The translations under genes were made by a program, and so were the position numbers. A stretch of DNA of 64,000 nucleotides from NCBI RefSeq assembly GCF_004770615.1, contig NZ_RQER01000004.1, forward strand, positions 558,001 to 622,000, given 5' to 3'. This DNA comes from Leptospira langatensis. GTDB taxonomy: Bacteria > Spirochaetota > Leptospiria > Leptospirales > Leptospiraceae. This document shows positions 31,906-41,393 of this stretch, piece after piece (the stretch's first letter is position 1; every line of letters starts with the position of its first letter). The notes under the pieces are model-generated. The model was not told the DNA's origin. It did no database searches and saw only the letters and a program-made list of their open reading frames with translations.

Positions 31906-32568
31906 TTATCTAGCTCCGACAAAGAATCCCAGTATAAGCAATAGGATCACGAATACGACATTCAATACAAAGCCGGTATGTAACTCCCTTTTGATCTTAT
32001 TATTCATGAAATAAGCCGCAAAGACTACGGAGAGGAATCCTCCCAAGTGTGCCCAATGCGCCACTTGGTCTTTCGAGAACAAATTCGTGATATCGGAATA
32101 CACCATCAGCCAGGCTACTGCAAACACAGGAAACGGATAGTTTCTCTTCTTTACTCGAATGGAGAAGGGAGAAAGAAGCGCCGCTACTGCAGCAAGACCG
32201 GAAACCGCACCGGAAGCTCCGATCGCCGGTTGGTGCTCTCCTAAGATAATTCCACGAACGAAAGAATCCAATCCTCCCGAAACGATAGCTCCCATGAAGA
32301 AGAATAGAAGCCATTTGGTTCTTCCGACTTTATATTCCACGATCCTTCCTAAAAAGAAAAGGAAGATCATATTCCAAAACAAGTGCATGAAGTCCGCATG
32401 CAGGAAAGCCATTCCGACCCATTTCCAAGGATAGAATTCCCCGGGACGACTGATAAAGAATGCATTCAGGATCTCTTCGGGAACCAGAAAATACAGAACG
32501 AATTGAGAAATAGAAATCAGCCCGACAAAGAATGCGGTTAGAGGAAATTCGAATAGATACGCCCTCAC
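31906..32568 (-). CDS. Rhomboid-family intramembrane serine protease
   Basis: 220 aa from GTG 32568, which overlaps the TetR stop as GTGA with GAGGGGAG just upstream; a longer frame to 32673 would lie within tetR. Six membrane helices. The catalytic Ser is in IGASGAVSG (near residue 120) and the His in HWAHLGGF (near 172); 'HADFMHLFWNM' supplies the conserved loop residues. Rhomboids cleave single-pass membrane proteins; substrates here are unknown. A membrane-anchored protein encoded two genes downstream is a candidate by context only. Confidence 0.92.
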   Translation of the reverse strand: MRAYLFEFPLTAFFVGLISISQFVLYFLVPEEILNAFFISRPGEFYPWKWVGMAFLHADFMHLFWNMIFLFFLGRIVEYKVGRTKWLLFFFMGAIVSGGLDSFVRGIILGEHQPAIGASGAVSGLAAVAALLSPFSIRVKKRNYPFPVFAVAWLMVYSDITNLFSKDQVAHWAHLGGFLSVVFAAYFMNNKIKRELHTGFVLNVVFVILLLILGFFVGAR

Positions 32569-33254
32569 TTCTCCCCTCTCTGAATATAATAATTCAAGTA
32601 CGACTTCAACATGGTCTTCAATTCCTGGAGGATTCCATCTGCCAACGCTTGGTCTTGGCTTTCCCTCAACCAACGACTCAAAACAGAATCAGTCACCTCG
32701 ACCATGATCCGGGACATCACAGTCATCTCTTCTTTTTTTTTCATCCAAGGAATAACACCAAAGAATAAATCGCTTACGAAATTTGCGATAGCCCTGTTAT
32801 TCTCGCGATCTATACTAACCAGTTGAGGATCCAAATTCTTATTCGACCAAATAGGGATAAAGCCAGGTTCGGTCTTATAGAATCGAGCAAAAGCATCGAT
32901 GAGTTGGTCCACTAAGGATTCCCAGTTCGACATATCGGGCTTGCTATCGATAAAGTCCATGACCATATCGTTCACCCGAGCCAAATGCCTTTCGCCCGCA
33001 GCGCTGATGATAGCATGTTTGTTCGGAAAATATTGGTATAGGGAACCGATCGGTATCCCCGCCTTCTGAGCGATCAAATTAGTAGTGATCGCTTCTGTTC
33101 CCACTTCATCCAAGAGACCAGTAACAATATCTAAAATGTATTGTACTCTTTCGATCGCCCTCTTTTGAGAAGGGGACTTTCTCAGATTCATTTTTTCAGG
33201 CTTGTCCTGGGATGAAGAAGCGCGGGTGCTTTTCTGTTTTTTAGCTTTGGGCAA
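32565..33254 (-). CDS. TetR-family transcriptional regulator
   Basis: 229 aa from TTG 33254 (GGGGA about 8 nt upstream); an ATG at 33191 is the alternative and would remove a Lys/Ser-rich tail. HTH: 'TNLIAQKAGIPIGSLYQYFP'. The C-terminal ligand domain is helical. It heads a minus-strand operon with the rhomboid gene coupled by GTGA, so it probably controls its own operon. I find no clear palindrome in the 60 nt upstream. Confidence 0.9.
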   Translation of the reverse strand: MPKAKKQKSTRASSSQDKPEKMNLRKSPSQKRAIERVQYILDIVTGLLDEVGTEAITTNLIAQKAGIPIGSLYQYFPNKHAIISAAGERHLARVNDMVMDFIDSKPDMSNWESLVDQLIDAFARFYKTEPGFIPIWSNKNLDPQLVSIDRENNRAIANFVSDLFFGVIPWMKKKEEMTVMSRIMVEVTDSVLSRWLRESQDQALADGILQELKTMLKSYLNYYIQRGEK

Positions 33255-33320
33255 AGAGGTATCCCCGGACTCGGATTGATTCTTACTAAAGAACAGTTCC
33301 CGAAGATTCCTTCAAGAAAA

Positions 33321-34220
33321 CTATTTCATACCGTAATAGCGAAGTATATGCCTGAGGCTGGTTAGATAGGAAGCGCCGAATAAATTGATATGCACTAATA
33401 CAGGATACAATTGCCAGAATTGGATCCTGTCCTTTAAATTACCCGGATCCTCCATGCCGCAGGTGGCAAGTATCTCTTGCATTTCCTCCAGGTTCAGAGG
33501 GCTTCCGAATAACTGCAGCATCGCCAGGTCTTGTTCCGGATGAGAATAAGAAACGGAAGGATCGATCAAGTATGCATGTCCGTTCTTTGCCTGGAGAACG
33601 TTACCGGACCATAGATCCCCATGTACCATTCTTGGTTGGACACGATCCAATCCCCATTCTTCCGAGAACTTCTGAAAAATAGTTTGGATGGAACCAAGAT
33701 CCTTGTCGGTTAATAATTTGCGAGTTTGGGCCAATTCGATCTGGGGCTTTAATCTTCTTTGCCAATAGAATTCGGAGAAGGTAGAAAACCACCCGTTCGC
33801 TTGCGGAAGGGATCCGATGAAATTATCCCTTTTCCAACCCCAGGATCCGAATTCGGTTCTATACAGATTTTTTAAGCTAGCAATTAGATCCTGTCTGAAT
33901 CCGGCAGAAGAGCCTGTATCGATAAACTCCATCGCAAGAAGGGAGGTCTTTTCCAGATGCACTGTCCCGAGACATTCGGGGACCCTTACCCCAAGTCTGC
34001 ACAATTGCTCCAGACCTTCTGCTTCTGCCTCCGCCATTTCTTTTTTGGGAATGATCTTGATCGCAAGACGAGAACCATCCGGTAGTTTGGCAAGGTATAG
34101 CTCGAACAGGCTGGCAGAATGAAAACTGATCTCAGCCTTCTTATTAGAGGATAGAATACCGAGCCGGTCTAATCCGTCTCGGATCAAGTCCTCCATGCCT
34201 GTATTCGTGATTGCCATCAT
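33321..34220 (-). CDS. Fructosamine kinase (FN3K)-family protein
   Basis: 299 aa from the ATG at 34220, 6 nt after GGAAGG (in-frame starts also at 34235, 34226 and 34217). Kinase-fold motifs: 'RLAIKIIPKKEMAEAEAEGL' (ATP lysine and Glu), MVHGDLWSGN (catalytic loop, the HGDLW of this family) and YLIDPSVSYSHPEQDLAM (metal Asp and the FN3K extension). Members phosphorylate sugar adducts on amines and help repair glycated proteins. Stands between the TetR gene and the divergent GH18-like gene. Confidence 0.9.
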   Translation of the reverse strand: MMAITNTGMEDLIRDGLDRLGILSSNKKAEISFHSASLFELYLAKLPDGSRLAIKIIPKKEMAEAEAEGLEQLCRLGVRVPECLGTVHLEKTSLLAMEFIDTGSSAGFRQDLIASLKNLYRTEFGSWGWKRDNFIGSLPQANGWFSTFSEFYWQRRLKPQIELAQTRKLLTDKDLGSIQTIFQKFSEEWGLDRVQPRMVHGDLWSGNVLQAKNGHAYLIDPSVSYSHPEQDLAMLQLFGSPLNLEEMQEILATCGMEDPGNLKDRIQFWQLYPVLVHINLFGASYLTSLRHILRYYGMK

Positions 34221-34332
34221 TCGCATCCTTCCCAATTCTTCGACCCGGGATCTCCTATAAAAATCGGTGTCCGACTCTTCAGGATTGAAGAAAAATCAAC
34301 AATCGGTTTCCTTATTATTACAGGACGAAGAA

Positions 34333-35268
34333 ATGAATATCATTCCTATGCTTAGAATCTGTTTTACGATCCTGGCGCTGGCATCTCTATGTCCCTTATC
34401 CGCCCAAGAAAGCGGAGTATGGAAATATGCTCTAGGCAAGGACCTGAGCTTTAAGTCTTCCAAGTTCTGGGAGAAGGAATTCCAACCCGGGACGACTCTC
34501 TGTTTTACCGGAACAAGTATAAGTCCGGATTCCAAAGTAATACATCATCCCCCGCCTTCGGAGCTTCTGTTACATGGGAACAAAAAAGGAGTCCGCTGGT
34601 TCCCCTTAATTACCTTCTCCTCTCCCAAGACAGGAGAGAATATTCTGTCTTCTCCCACTCACAGAAGGGAACTGATCCATAACCTAGAAAAGTTCTTAGA
34701 CCAATACCCGTATTACCAAGGGATCCATTTGGATTTCGAAGGAATGTCTACGAGTGTTGGTCCTCAATATAAGGATTTCTTAGTTCTCCTATATCCTAGA
34801 ATGCAGAAGAAGAAAAAGGTCCTTTCACTCGCACTGTTTCCTCAGGAGAATTTTATACCTGAACTGGCTCAGTTCCACTCCTTTGTCTATCGGCAAAATC
34901 TCGCGGACGAAGTGGTGCTTATGGCCTACGATTATCACTCCCCTAAGACGAAACCTGGACCTGTAACCGATTACTCTTGGATGCAGAAGAATATGACCCT
35001 TCTTCTCAAGACATATAAGCCGGAACAGGTTTGGTTAGGGATCCCTTTATACGGTTATTTTTGGGAGAAGGGTACGGAGGCCCCTAAGGTCCTAACCTAT
35101 TACAAGGACGGAAAATTCGCTTTGGACCATGGAAAGGAAAAGCAAGGCATCTATTTGATCCAAACTAAAACAGGAGAAGGTAGTCTAATCATCGATACCT
35201 CTCTTTGGTCAGAATATGCAAAAAACGTAAAATTAAGAGGATTGGCCTTTTGGAGAATCGGATTCTAG
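34333..35268 (+). CDS. Exported GH18-like glycosidase
   Basis: 311 aa from the ATG at 34333 (AGGACGAAG upstream), giving a signal peptide MNIIPMLRICFTILALASLC with PLSAQ cleavage site. The family 18 motif appears as GIHLDFEGM (near residues 129-137), with the catalytic DxE pair; 'DEVVLMAYDYHSP' and 'VWLGIPLYGYFWEKG' match the following strands. This looks like the short GH18 group seen in spore and cell-wall proteins (YaaH/YdhD-like), so peptidoglycan or another amino-sugar polymer may be the target. Confidence 0.85.
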   Translation: MNIIPMLRICFTILALASLCPLSAQESGVWKYALGKDLSFKSSKFWEKEFQPGTTLCFTGTSISPDSKVIHHPPPSELLLHGNKKGVRWFPLITFSSPKTGENILSSPTHRRELIHNLEKFLDQYPYYQGIHLDFEGMSTSVGPQYKDFLVLLYPRMQKKKKVLSLALFPQENFIPELAQFHSFVYRQNLADEVVLMAYDYHSPKTKPGPVTDYSWMQKNMTLLLKTYKPEQVWLGIPLYGYFWEKGTEAPKVLTYYKDGKFALDHGKEKQGIYLIQTKTGEGSLIIDTSLWSEYAKNVKLRGLAFWRIGF

Positions 35269-35272
35269 TAGA

Positions 35273-36004
35273 TCATCTCATTCCGTAAACGATTCGAACC
35301 TGATGACTTTTGCCGTTCTCATCATTAATATTGCTCGTGCCCTTGTACTCCATGATCCTTTTGGATCCCATATCGTACACAAGATCGATTGGTTTTACGA
35401 AAACAGAAAGAAATGCGCTGTCTATCCTCAATCTAAGGAACAAGGAAGACTTTCCATTAAATTCCCCTTCCTTGGTCTTTTCTACAGTAAAGCGGAACTT
35501 ATCTCTCTCTACAGGAACAAGAAAGTAAAGGCTCAGCTTCTTACCGGAACGCAATTCCTCCCAATGATCTTCTACAAAATAATCGAAGCCTCCATCCAAA
35601 GCAGAGGGACCATTATTCTCCAGGACCTTTTCCTGTAGAGGGTCACTGGTTTTGCGACGAGCATATAATTTCACAGAGTTCCCACCTAGGAAACTTCCTC
35701 CTTCCAAATACCCATCCCTATCATCATCTAATTGAAAGTCTGGAATATTCCTATTCTTAGCAAAGCTGATCCTCTTCTTGGCGAAGATCCTTCCTTCCGG
35801 ATCCTTATATGTAACCAGAGAATGTGTGTGCTTTCCGTTCTCCCAATATTCCTCGTGATAATCTCTATAAAGTAGTTTGCCGGTTTCTAGATCGTATGCA
35901 GTGCCGATAAATCGTATTTGTTTCGCTCCAGTCCCCTGCAAATAATTAGGATAGGCACTTAGAAGAATCGTAAAAAGGGAAATAAATAGAATCTTTCGAA
36001 ACAT
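35273..36004 (-). CDS. Exported protein of unknown function
   Basis: 243 aa with an N-terminal signal (MFRKILFISLFTILLSAYPN). The mature part is beta-rich and repeats a pattern 'YDLETGKLLYRDYHEEYWEN', 'SLVTYKDPEGRIFAKKRISF' that recalls exported proteins of unknown role in spirochaetes and proteobacteria. No catalytic motif seen. Convergent with the GH18-like gene, 4 nt apart. Confidence 0.8.
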   Translation of the reverse strand: MFRKILFISLFTILLSAYPNYLQGTGAKQIRFIGTAYDLETGKLLYRDYHEEYWENGKHTHSLVTYKDPEGRIFAKKRISFAKNRNIPDFQLDDDRDGYLEGGSFLGGNSVKLYARRKTSDPLQEKVLENNGPSALDGGFDYFVEDHWEELRSGKKLSLYFLVPVERDKFRFTVEKTKEGEFNGKSSLFLRLRIDSAFLSVFVKPIDLVYDMGSKRIMEYKGTSNINDENGKSHQVRIVYGMR

Positions 36005-36235
36005 AGAGGAAGTTACTCGTTCTTGCGCGTATTTTCGGATCCGCGATCCTAAATTCTTATTTAGACTGCTTTTGTAAGAGAGTTCAATTTCCAGGCCCTA
36101 ATAATTTCTCCCCGTTCTCCTGAAATTCTTTTGTTCGAGTTTGCGAGCGATCTTTCTAAACGGCGGAGTGCAAATCGGGCCTTCTATTTTTTCCTTCCCT
36201 TCCTTATTCGTATTTAGAAATTCTCCCAAGAACCT

Positions 36236-37399
36236 ATGAAAAAGAAAATCCTTCTACTCGGCTCGGGAGAGCTAGGCAAAGAATTCGTGATCGCGGCCCA
36301 AAGATTGGGGCAATATGTGATCGCCGTCGACAGTTACGATGGAGCACCGGCTATGCAAGTAGCCCATGAAAGAGAAGTCATAGATATGCTGGACGGAAAT
36401 GCCCTAGACCAAGTGGTCGCAAGGCATAAGCCCGACCTGATCGTTCCAGAGATCGAAGCAATTCGCACGGAACGATTTTACGAATATGAAAAGCAAGGAT
36501 ACCAAGTGGTTCCAAGCGCTAAAGCGGCTAACTTCACCATGAATCGAAAATCGATCCGGGACCTGGCCGCCAAAACTTTGGGATTAAAGACCGCAAAGTA
36601 CGAATACGCATCCACTTTGGATGAATTAAAGAAGGCAATCGAGACTATAGGGATCCCTTGCGTAATCAAACCTTTGATGTCTTCTTCCGGAAAGGGTCAG
36701 TCTGTGATCAAGACTACTGAAGACATAGAACCGGCTTGGATCGCATCGCAAACCAAAGGAAGAACGGGCGCGTCCGAGATCATTGTAGAAGAATTTATCC
36801 AATTTGAATCCGAGATCACTCTTTTGACTGTGACTCAGAAAACCGGCCGCACCCTATTCTGTCCTCCCATCGGTCATAGACAAGAGAGAGGGGATTACCA
36901 AGAGAGTTGGCAACCTACCGAGATCTCCGACTCCCAACTGAAAGAAGCGCAAGAAATGGCGGATAAGGTGACCCGAGAACTAAGCGGTTCCGGGATCTGG
37001 GGAGTAGAATTCTTCTTAGCAAAAGACGCAGTCTATTTCTCAGAACTTTCTCCTCGTCCTCATGATACCGGAATGGTTACTTTGGCGGGCACTCAAAACT
37101 TCAACGAGTTCGAATTGCATTTGAGAGCCGTGCTAGGACTTCCGATTCCCGAGATCGTTCTGGTCCGAAAAGGAGCGAGTGCGGTAATACTTGCGGAGAC
37201 AGAAGGGAATATCCCGAATTTCCAAGGTATAGACAAGGCGTGCGAAATGCCCGAATCGGATCTACGGATCTTCGGTAAACCGATCACTAAGAAGTACAGA
37301 AGGATGGGAGTCGCACTTACGTATACGAACAAGGACGAATCCATTTCTATGCTCCGCAAGAGAGCGACGCTGATCGCGTCTAAAGTAAAAGTAGATTAG
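36236..37399 (+). CDS. purT: Formate-dependent phosphoribosylglycinamide formyltransferase (GAR transformylase 2)
   Basis: 387 aa, typical PurT length. ATP-grasp enzyme with the N-terminal '[20 protein letters not shown]', '[14 protein letters not shown]', '[15 protein letters not shown]' (ATP loop) and '[16 protein letters not shown]' near the metal site. It makes formyl-GAR from GAR, formate and ATP in purine synthesis. I see no purine riboswitch in the 231 nt upstream, and the ribosome binding site is weak. Confidence 0.96.
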   Translation: MKKKILLLGSGELGKEFVIAAQRLGQYVIAVDSYDGAPAMQVAHEREVIDMLDGNALDQVVARHKPDLIVPEIEAIRTERFYEYEKQGYQVVPSAKAANFTMNRKSIRDLAAKTLGLKTAKYEYASTLDELKKAIETIGIPCVIKPLMSSSGKGQSVIKTTEDIEPAWIASQTKGRTGASEIIVEEFIQFESEITLLTVTQKTGRTLFCPPIGHRQERGDYQESWQPTEISDSQLKEAQEMADKVTRELSGSGIWGVEFFLAKDAVYFSELSPRPHDTGMVTLAGTQNFNEFELHLRAVLGLPIPEIVLVRKGASAVILAETEGNIPNFQGIDKACEMPESDLRIFGKPITKKYRRMGVALTYTNKDESISMLRKRATLIASKVKVD

Positions 37400-37405
37400 T
37401 GAGAA

Positions 37406-37435
37406 GGTGTCGGATCTCAGGTTGGATCCGGCACC
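37406..37435. terminator. Hairpin between purT and the convergent fusion gene
   Basis: GGTGTCGGATC-N8-GATCCGGCACC pairs over 11 positions with one G-U. It starts 6 nt past the purT stop and overlaps the last codons of the opposite gene. There is no strong T run, so termination is only suggested. Confidence 0.4.
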
Positions 37436-39840
37436 ATATTCGCATAATACTGCAATAGCTCATTGTCCAGAGCCTTGATACTGTTTCCTTCTCTTTGGAT
37501 AAACTTTCTGGCCAGTAATACTTTGATCCCTCGATTCAGTATCTCGGCAGTATCCTTAGTCAGATAATTTCCCTTTCTGGTCAAAAGCCTTTCCGAGATC
37601 ATCTTTTCCAGGTCGGCGAGATTGATCTCTCCTCCTGCTTCCAATAGAAGTTTTGCGACTAACTGGTTCGGCAATATCCTATGGTGTGCCTGCCATTCTC
37701 TAGAGATCTCCATAGAAATGGAAAGAGTAGGATCATCTTCATGAATATAGCGAGATACCGGGATCGGTTCGCAGAGATCCATATACACTTCCGTTCTCTT
37801 AAAAAGAAAATCCTTATAGGAAAGATGAACATCCTTGCCCGCAAACTCCACATCTTCCGGAACGTTTTCGTAGGAAAGAACGATAGGTACGACTAACACT
37901 TCGCTTCCGGTATGCTTGAACGCATCTACGGATGTGGAAAGAATTCCTGTCTTGATCGGGATAATCCCGCCTGTTCTCGAGCGAGTCCCTTCCGGATAAA
38001 CCAAGGTAGGAATTCCTGCTTCTAACATCATCGTGGAATATTGGGTCAAGCATTCCAAATAAAGAAGGTTCCGATTCCTTTTTCGGTCCACCATGTACGC
38101 ACCGAGAGATTTTAGAACACGAGCGAGTCCCGGAGTTGCCATCACTTTCTTGTCGGCCGCATATCTGGGGACCGGAAGACCCAACCAGCGCAAACCGAAT
38201 GCGACTTCTATCGAATCCAAATGAGATCTATGGGTCGGAGTATAAAGAATATCATAACGGGAAGCGAGCGCCTTGATCTCCTTGATCTGTCCTCCTATTT
38301 TCGGAAGGCCGCTCCCAGGTTTGAATCCTCCGATCGCAAAACGAGCTGGAGCTACTAAATGGATCAAGGACTCTCGGAAGAAGGGACTATATTCGTCCGC
38401 AATCTCCGAAACATAGAACTCCACAAGTTTTTCCAAGTTTCTGGTATGATTCTTTTCGTAAGTCTCCTCCGCCTCTTCCCAAAGTTTTATTTCCTTCGGA
38501 AGAAGTAAAAGATCCGTGCCTGCTTCTGTCTCTACTGCTTCCGAATATCTTTTCTCTAAAGACTTGATCTGCAGGCTCGCTTGCTTCAGGATCCTATCTG
38601 CCATTCCAGGTTGGGAATGCACATGACGAAGTACTCTTCTTCTCAGAGCTTGCTGGAATTCTTTTCCGGAGGCAAGAGTCAATCCGAAGCGCTTGCGAGC
38701 TGTACGGGAAATATTTCGGATATCGTCGCTTGTGGATTTGGAGACGAATCGGATCATTTCCGTAGGAGATACCTTGCGAGTTAAAACCTCGAAGAGAGTC
38801 GTATAAAAAGGAAGCTCCACCTTCTTCTCTTCTGCAAGATCCAAAATAGTGGAAAGAGAATAGGCCCCTTCTACATGACTCTCACTCTGGCTCATTTCTT
38901 TTTGGATGAATTCTTTAGGATTGAAAAATAATTCTATCCTCTCCAATAGATTTGGAGAGTCCTCGCCCGAGATCAGCTTTCGGATGAATCTTTGGCCGTA
39001 AGCCCTATTCCTACTGGATCTAGAAGTAGCAGTGGTGATCAAGTCCGCCAATCCGAATTCCATAGCAGGCTTTGTAGGGAGTTCCAGTGCGTTCAATAGA
39101 TCGAGTATTTCAGAAAATCCTAAACTGATCAGTTCTCCCTCGAAATTGGAGCCGCATTCCGGGATCCCACTTAGGATCCCGCAAGCGATAGCGATCGGAT
39201 TCTTCATGACCCCGACCAATTCCAAGGCGCGAATATCTTCAAAAGTCTTAATATGATTTCTTGGGCCCGAGAAAAGCCCTTCTATGACTTCTGATCCTCG
39301 CTCTCCACTGGAAGCTATAGAGAAAAAGCTATGCTTTCCCTTTGCCATTTCCGAAAGAAGGTTCGGACCGGCAACTGCGACGTATTCCAGATCCAGTTTG
39401 TCTTTTATTTCACGTACTTTTAAAACATAATCGGAGAATGTGATCGCATTCGTTTTCTTTCTGGTAGAAGAGGATACAAGCCCCTTAGTAAAAACTACAA
39501 TTGTGTGTTCACCATTCTGAGAAAGAACAGAAGAGATCCTATCGATTACGTTCTCCGTTTGTCTGGAAGGAACCGCAATAATAATGATCCAAGATCCTTC
39601 GGATAAGAATTCAAAATCACTGACGATCCGGATATTATCGGCAAGAGGAACATGATCGTCCAGGAACTCGGCGCTCCTGTCCTTCTGCATTCTATCCGCA
39701 TTTTTCTTATCGAAGTACCAAAGATAAAGATTCTCTGCCTTTTCCGAAAGGGATACCGAAAGATGGACTCCCATAGGACCGCCGCCGAAAATTGCGACGT
39801 TCTTATAACGGGATGGAGCTTCTTCCAAATCAATCATCAA
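37417..39840 (-). CDS. Fused NAD(P)-dependent glycerol-3-phosphate dehydrogenase / glycerol-3-phosphate acyltransferase
   Basis: 807 aa. Residues about 10-370 are GpsA-like: the dinucleotide loop NVAIFGGGPMGVHLS, 'AVAGPNLLSEMAKG' and the catalytic lysine region VGVMKNPIAIACGI. Residues about 480-800 are a PlsB/PlsC-type acyltransferase: HX4D block PTHRSHLDSIEVAF (near 536), AADKKVMATPG, and VYPEGTRSRTGG (near 613). The protein could make glycerol-3-phosphate from dihydroxyacetone phosphate and acylate it, the first two steps to phosphatidic acid. Soluble-looking dehydrogenase plus a membrane-surface acyltransferase. The linker (about 375-480) is charged and helical. Both active sites look complete. 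Confidence 0.88.
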   Translation of the reverse strand: MMIDLEEAPSRYKNVAIFGGGPMGVHLSVSLSEKAENLYLWYFDKKNADRMQKDRSAEFLDDHVPLADNIRIVSDFEFLSEGSWIIIIAVPSRQTENVIDRISSVLSQNGEHTIVVFTKGLVSSSTRKKTNAITFSDYVLKVREIKDKLDLEYVAVAGPNLLSEMAKGKHSFFSIASSGERGSEVIEGLFSGPRNHIKTFEDIRALELVGVMKNPIAIACGILSGIPECGSNFEGELISLGFSEILDLLNALELPTKPAMEFGLADLITTATSRSSRNRAYGQRFIRKLISGEDSPNLLERIELFFNPKEFIQKEMSQSESHVEGAYSLSTILDLAEEKKVELPFYTTLFEVLTRKVSPTEMIRFVSKSTSDDIRNISRTARKRFGLTLASGKEFQQALRRRVLRHVHSQPGMADRILKQASLQIKSLEKRYSEAVETEAGTDLLLLPKEIKLWEEAEETYEKNHTRNLEKLVEFYVSEIADEYSPFFRESLIHLVAPARFAIGGFKPGSGLPKIGGQIKEIKALASRYDILYTPTHRSHLDSIEVAFGLRWLGLPVPRYAADKKVMATPGLARVLKSLGAYMVDRKRNRNLLYLECLTQYSTMMLEAGIPTLVYPEGTRSRTGGIIPIKTGILSTSVDAFKHTGSEVLVVPIVLSYENVPEDVEFAGKDVHLSYKDFLFKRTEVYMDLCEPIPVSRYIHEDDPTLSISMEISREWQAHHRILPNQLVAKLLLEAGGEINLADLEKMISERLLTRKGNYLTKDTAEILNRGIKVLLARKFIQREGNSIKALDNELLQYYANMVPDPT

Positions 39841-40001
39841 CTCATTCCAATTTAATGTTTATTTTTCCGGATACTTTCCCAATGGATTAAAGGAAGAAAA
39901 CCAATAAAATTCACATGCTTTTTGCGATTGCCTTTCCCGTTTAAACCGAAAGCGTAGCGGTAACGCCTCGTATTAAGAAGTGCAATTGTCTTTCCATTGC
40001 G

Positions 40002-40895
40002 ATGAATGAAACATTGAACTCAATTTTTCAAAGAAATTCCAGTTTTAAATCCGTATCTGCCCGATTTGGAAGAATAAAAAACGCAAGCTCCTCCTCGATT
40101 GCAAAAAGATCCTCTTTGATTACAAAACCGTTTTATTTCTCCCCTATCTTTCTTCTCACATTCTTAATGATCGATTGTTCATCCTATTGGGCTCACCGAA
40201 AAAACGATCTAGCGGACGTATTCACTGCCGGAGTAGAAAGTCCTGGTTACGGACTAGGAGTTAGGATCGGTCCGTTAGCTGGTGGATTCATTTTTCAGGG
40301 AGGAGAATCCGCACCCGGTAAAAGAGATCTAGGCACAGGTTATGGGCTCAGAGGAGGAAGTTACGGACCCTACAGATCCCAACAGCTCGTATTCGGCTTC
40401 TTAGGTGGAGAAAAATTCCATTCCCTTCCCAATACTCCGGAACCTACGAATCCGAGTCAAAAAGTGGAAACAAAACCTCAGGGGCAGGATCCGAATTCTT
40501 CCCAAGGATTTTTATTATTACCGGACGCTCCGGAGGGAGAAGAAGATCCGAATCCGACTCCCGAGTTAGCGAACGAAAGACAAAACACTAAAAGTTTTGA
40601 GATACGATATTTAAAATTTTATAATAACCCGGTCGAAGAAAGAAGAAAGGCTAAGAAGGCACTCTTTTATAAAAAATTCCTGGAAAGCCTAGATCCCGAA
40701 AAGAAGAACGAGGCAATCCAAGCTTACTTGGCCCAGAATCCCAAAAGTAAGGATGATTATCCTCTTGGGTTCCTATTCGAAGTTGAGATTTATATTTCTA
40801 TTAAGTATGGGATCCGATTGGGTTTCAATATAGGGGAATTCCTGGATTTCCTATTCGGATTTACCGGCTTGGATCTAATGGAAGACGATCTATAA
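40002..40895 (+). CDS. Leptospira-type lipoprotein of unknown function
   Basis: 297 aa as read from ATG 40002. The lipobox-like 'IFLLTFLMIDC' places Cys near residue 59, preceded by an unusually long basic and Ser-rich leader; a TTG at 40116 would give a normal-length signal (MITKPFYFSPIFLLTF). The motif after Cys, SSYWAHRKNDLADVFTAGVE, I recall from a family of leptospiral lipoproteins; this is memory, not a search. A Gly-rich segment and a Pro/Glu-rich linker precede a C-terminal membrane-associating stretch (FNIGEFLDFLFGFTGLDL). Confidence 0.75.
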   Translation: MNETLNSIFQRNSSFKSVSARFGRIKNASSSSIAKRSSLITKPFYFSPIFLLTFLMIDCSSYWAHRKNDLADVFTAGVESPGYGLGVRIGPLAGGFIFQGGESAPGKRDLGTGYGLRGGSYGPYRSQQLVFGFLGGEKFHSLPNTPEPTNPSQKVETKPQGQDPNSSQGFLLLPDAPEGEEDPNPTPELANERQNTKSFEIRYLKFYNNPVEERRKAKKALFYKKFLESLDPEKKNEAIQAYLAQNPKSKDDYPLGFLFEVEIYISIKYGIRLGFNIGEFLDFLFGFTGLDLMEDDL

Positions 40896-40916
40896 TCTTT
40901 AATAAGAAGAAATAAA

Positions 40917-40938
40917 AAAGGCCGCGATCGCGGCCTTT
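40917..40938. terminator. Bidirectional terminator, perfect palindrome
   Basis: AAAGGCCGCGATCGCGGCCTTT is a perfect 22-bp palindrome between convergent genes, 22 nt past one stop and 24 nt before the other. It is flanked by A-rich sequence upstream and TTTCTC downstream, so it fits termination on both strands. Confidence 0.8.
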
Positions 40939-40961
40939 CTCATACAAGTTCAAAAATCCGA

Positions 40962-41324
40962 TTAAAGTTTGTATTCGTATTTTTTGATCACGCCTTTTTT
41001 ATCTACGATCACTCTGATGAATTTGGTGTTTTCGTTGATACGGGAAGGTTTCTCAGCAAGGGTTTTGTACGAATTTTTTTGGTAGGTGGTAGATTCCATG
41101 TACCATTCTAATAGAGATCCGTCTTGGGTATTTTCTTCGACAGTAGGAGTTCCCAAAACCGCTTCGGCCTTGATCCTCTTGTCCCCTTCTTTGATCATGC
41201 TTGCTTCGATCGTGCGGATGTCCGAGTTAGGTTGGTATGCAGGCTCGGATTTTTTTTCCTCGGAGGAACAAGCTCCCAAAAAAAGAACTGCGACAAATAA
41301 AATCGCAGAAAGTATTCGTTTCAT
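40962..41324 (-). CDS. Small lipoprotein (SmpA/BamE-like fold suspected)
   Basis: 120 aa. Signal MKRILSAILFVAVLFLGAC with lipobox LGAC (Cys19). The mature part starts with a flexible Ser/Glu stretch and contains 'SMIKEGDKRIKAEAVLGTPT' and 'SLLEWYMEST', a layout that resembles SmpA/OmlA-type small outer-membrane lipoproteins (helices then beta strands), ending in FIRVIVDKKGVIKKYEYKL. Assignment to BamE-like proteins is a suggestion only. Convergent with the lipoprotein at 40002. Confidence 0.75.
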   Translation of the reverse strand: MKRILSAILFVAVLFLGACSSEEKKSEPAYQPNSDIRTIEASMIKEGDKRIKAEAVLGTPTVEENTQDGSLLEWYMESTTYQKNSYKTLAEKPSRINENTKFIRVIVDKKGVIKKYEYKL

Positions 41325-41393
41325 TCTAAAACTCCTTCAGCGCGAGTAGGCGCCATTTAAAGCGGCTCTATAGTTTTCGACAAAACGGATTTG

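Noticed and set aside
36005..36235. Possible purine riboswitch upstream of purT
   Set aside because: I looked for the conserved purine aptamer loops and pairing and did not find them in this 231-nt stretch; nothing else stands out there.
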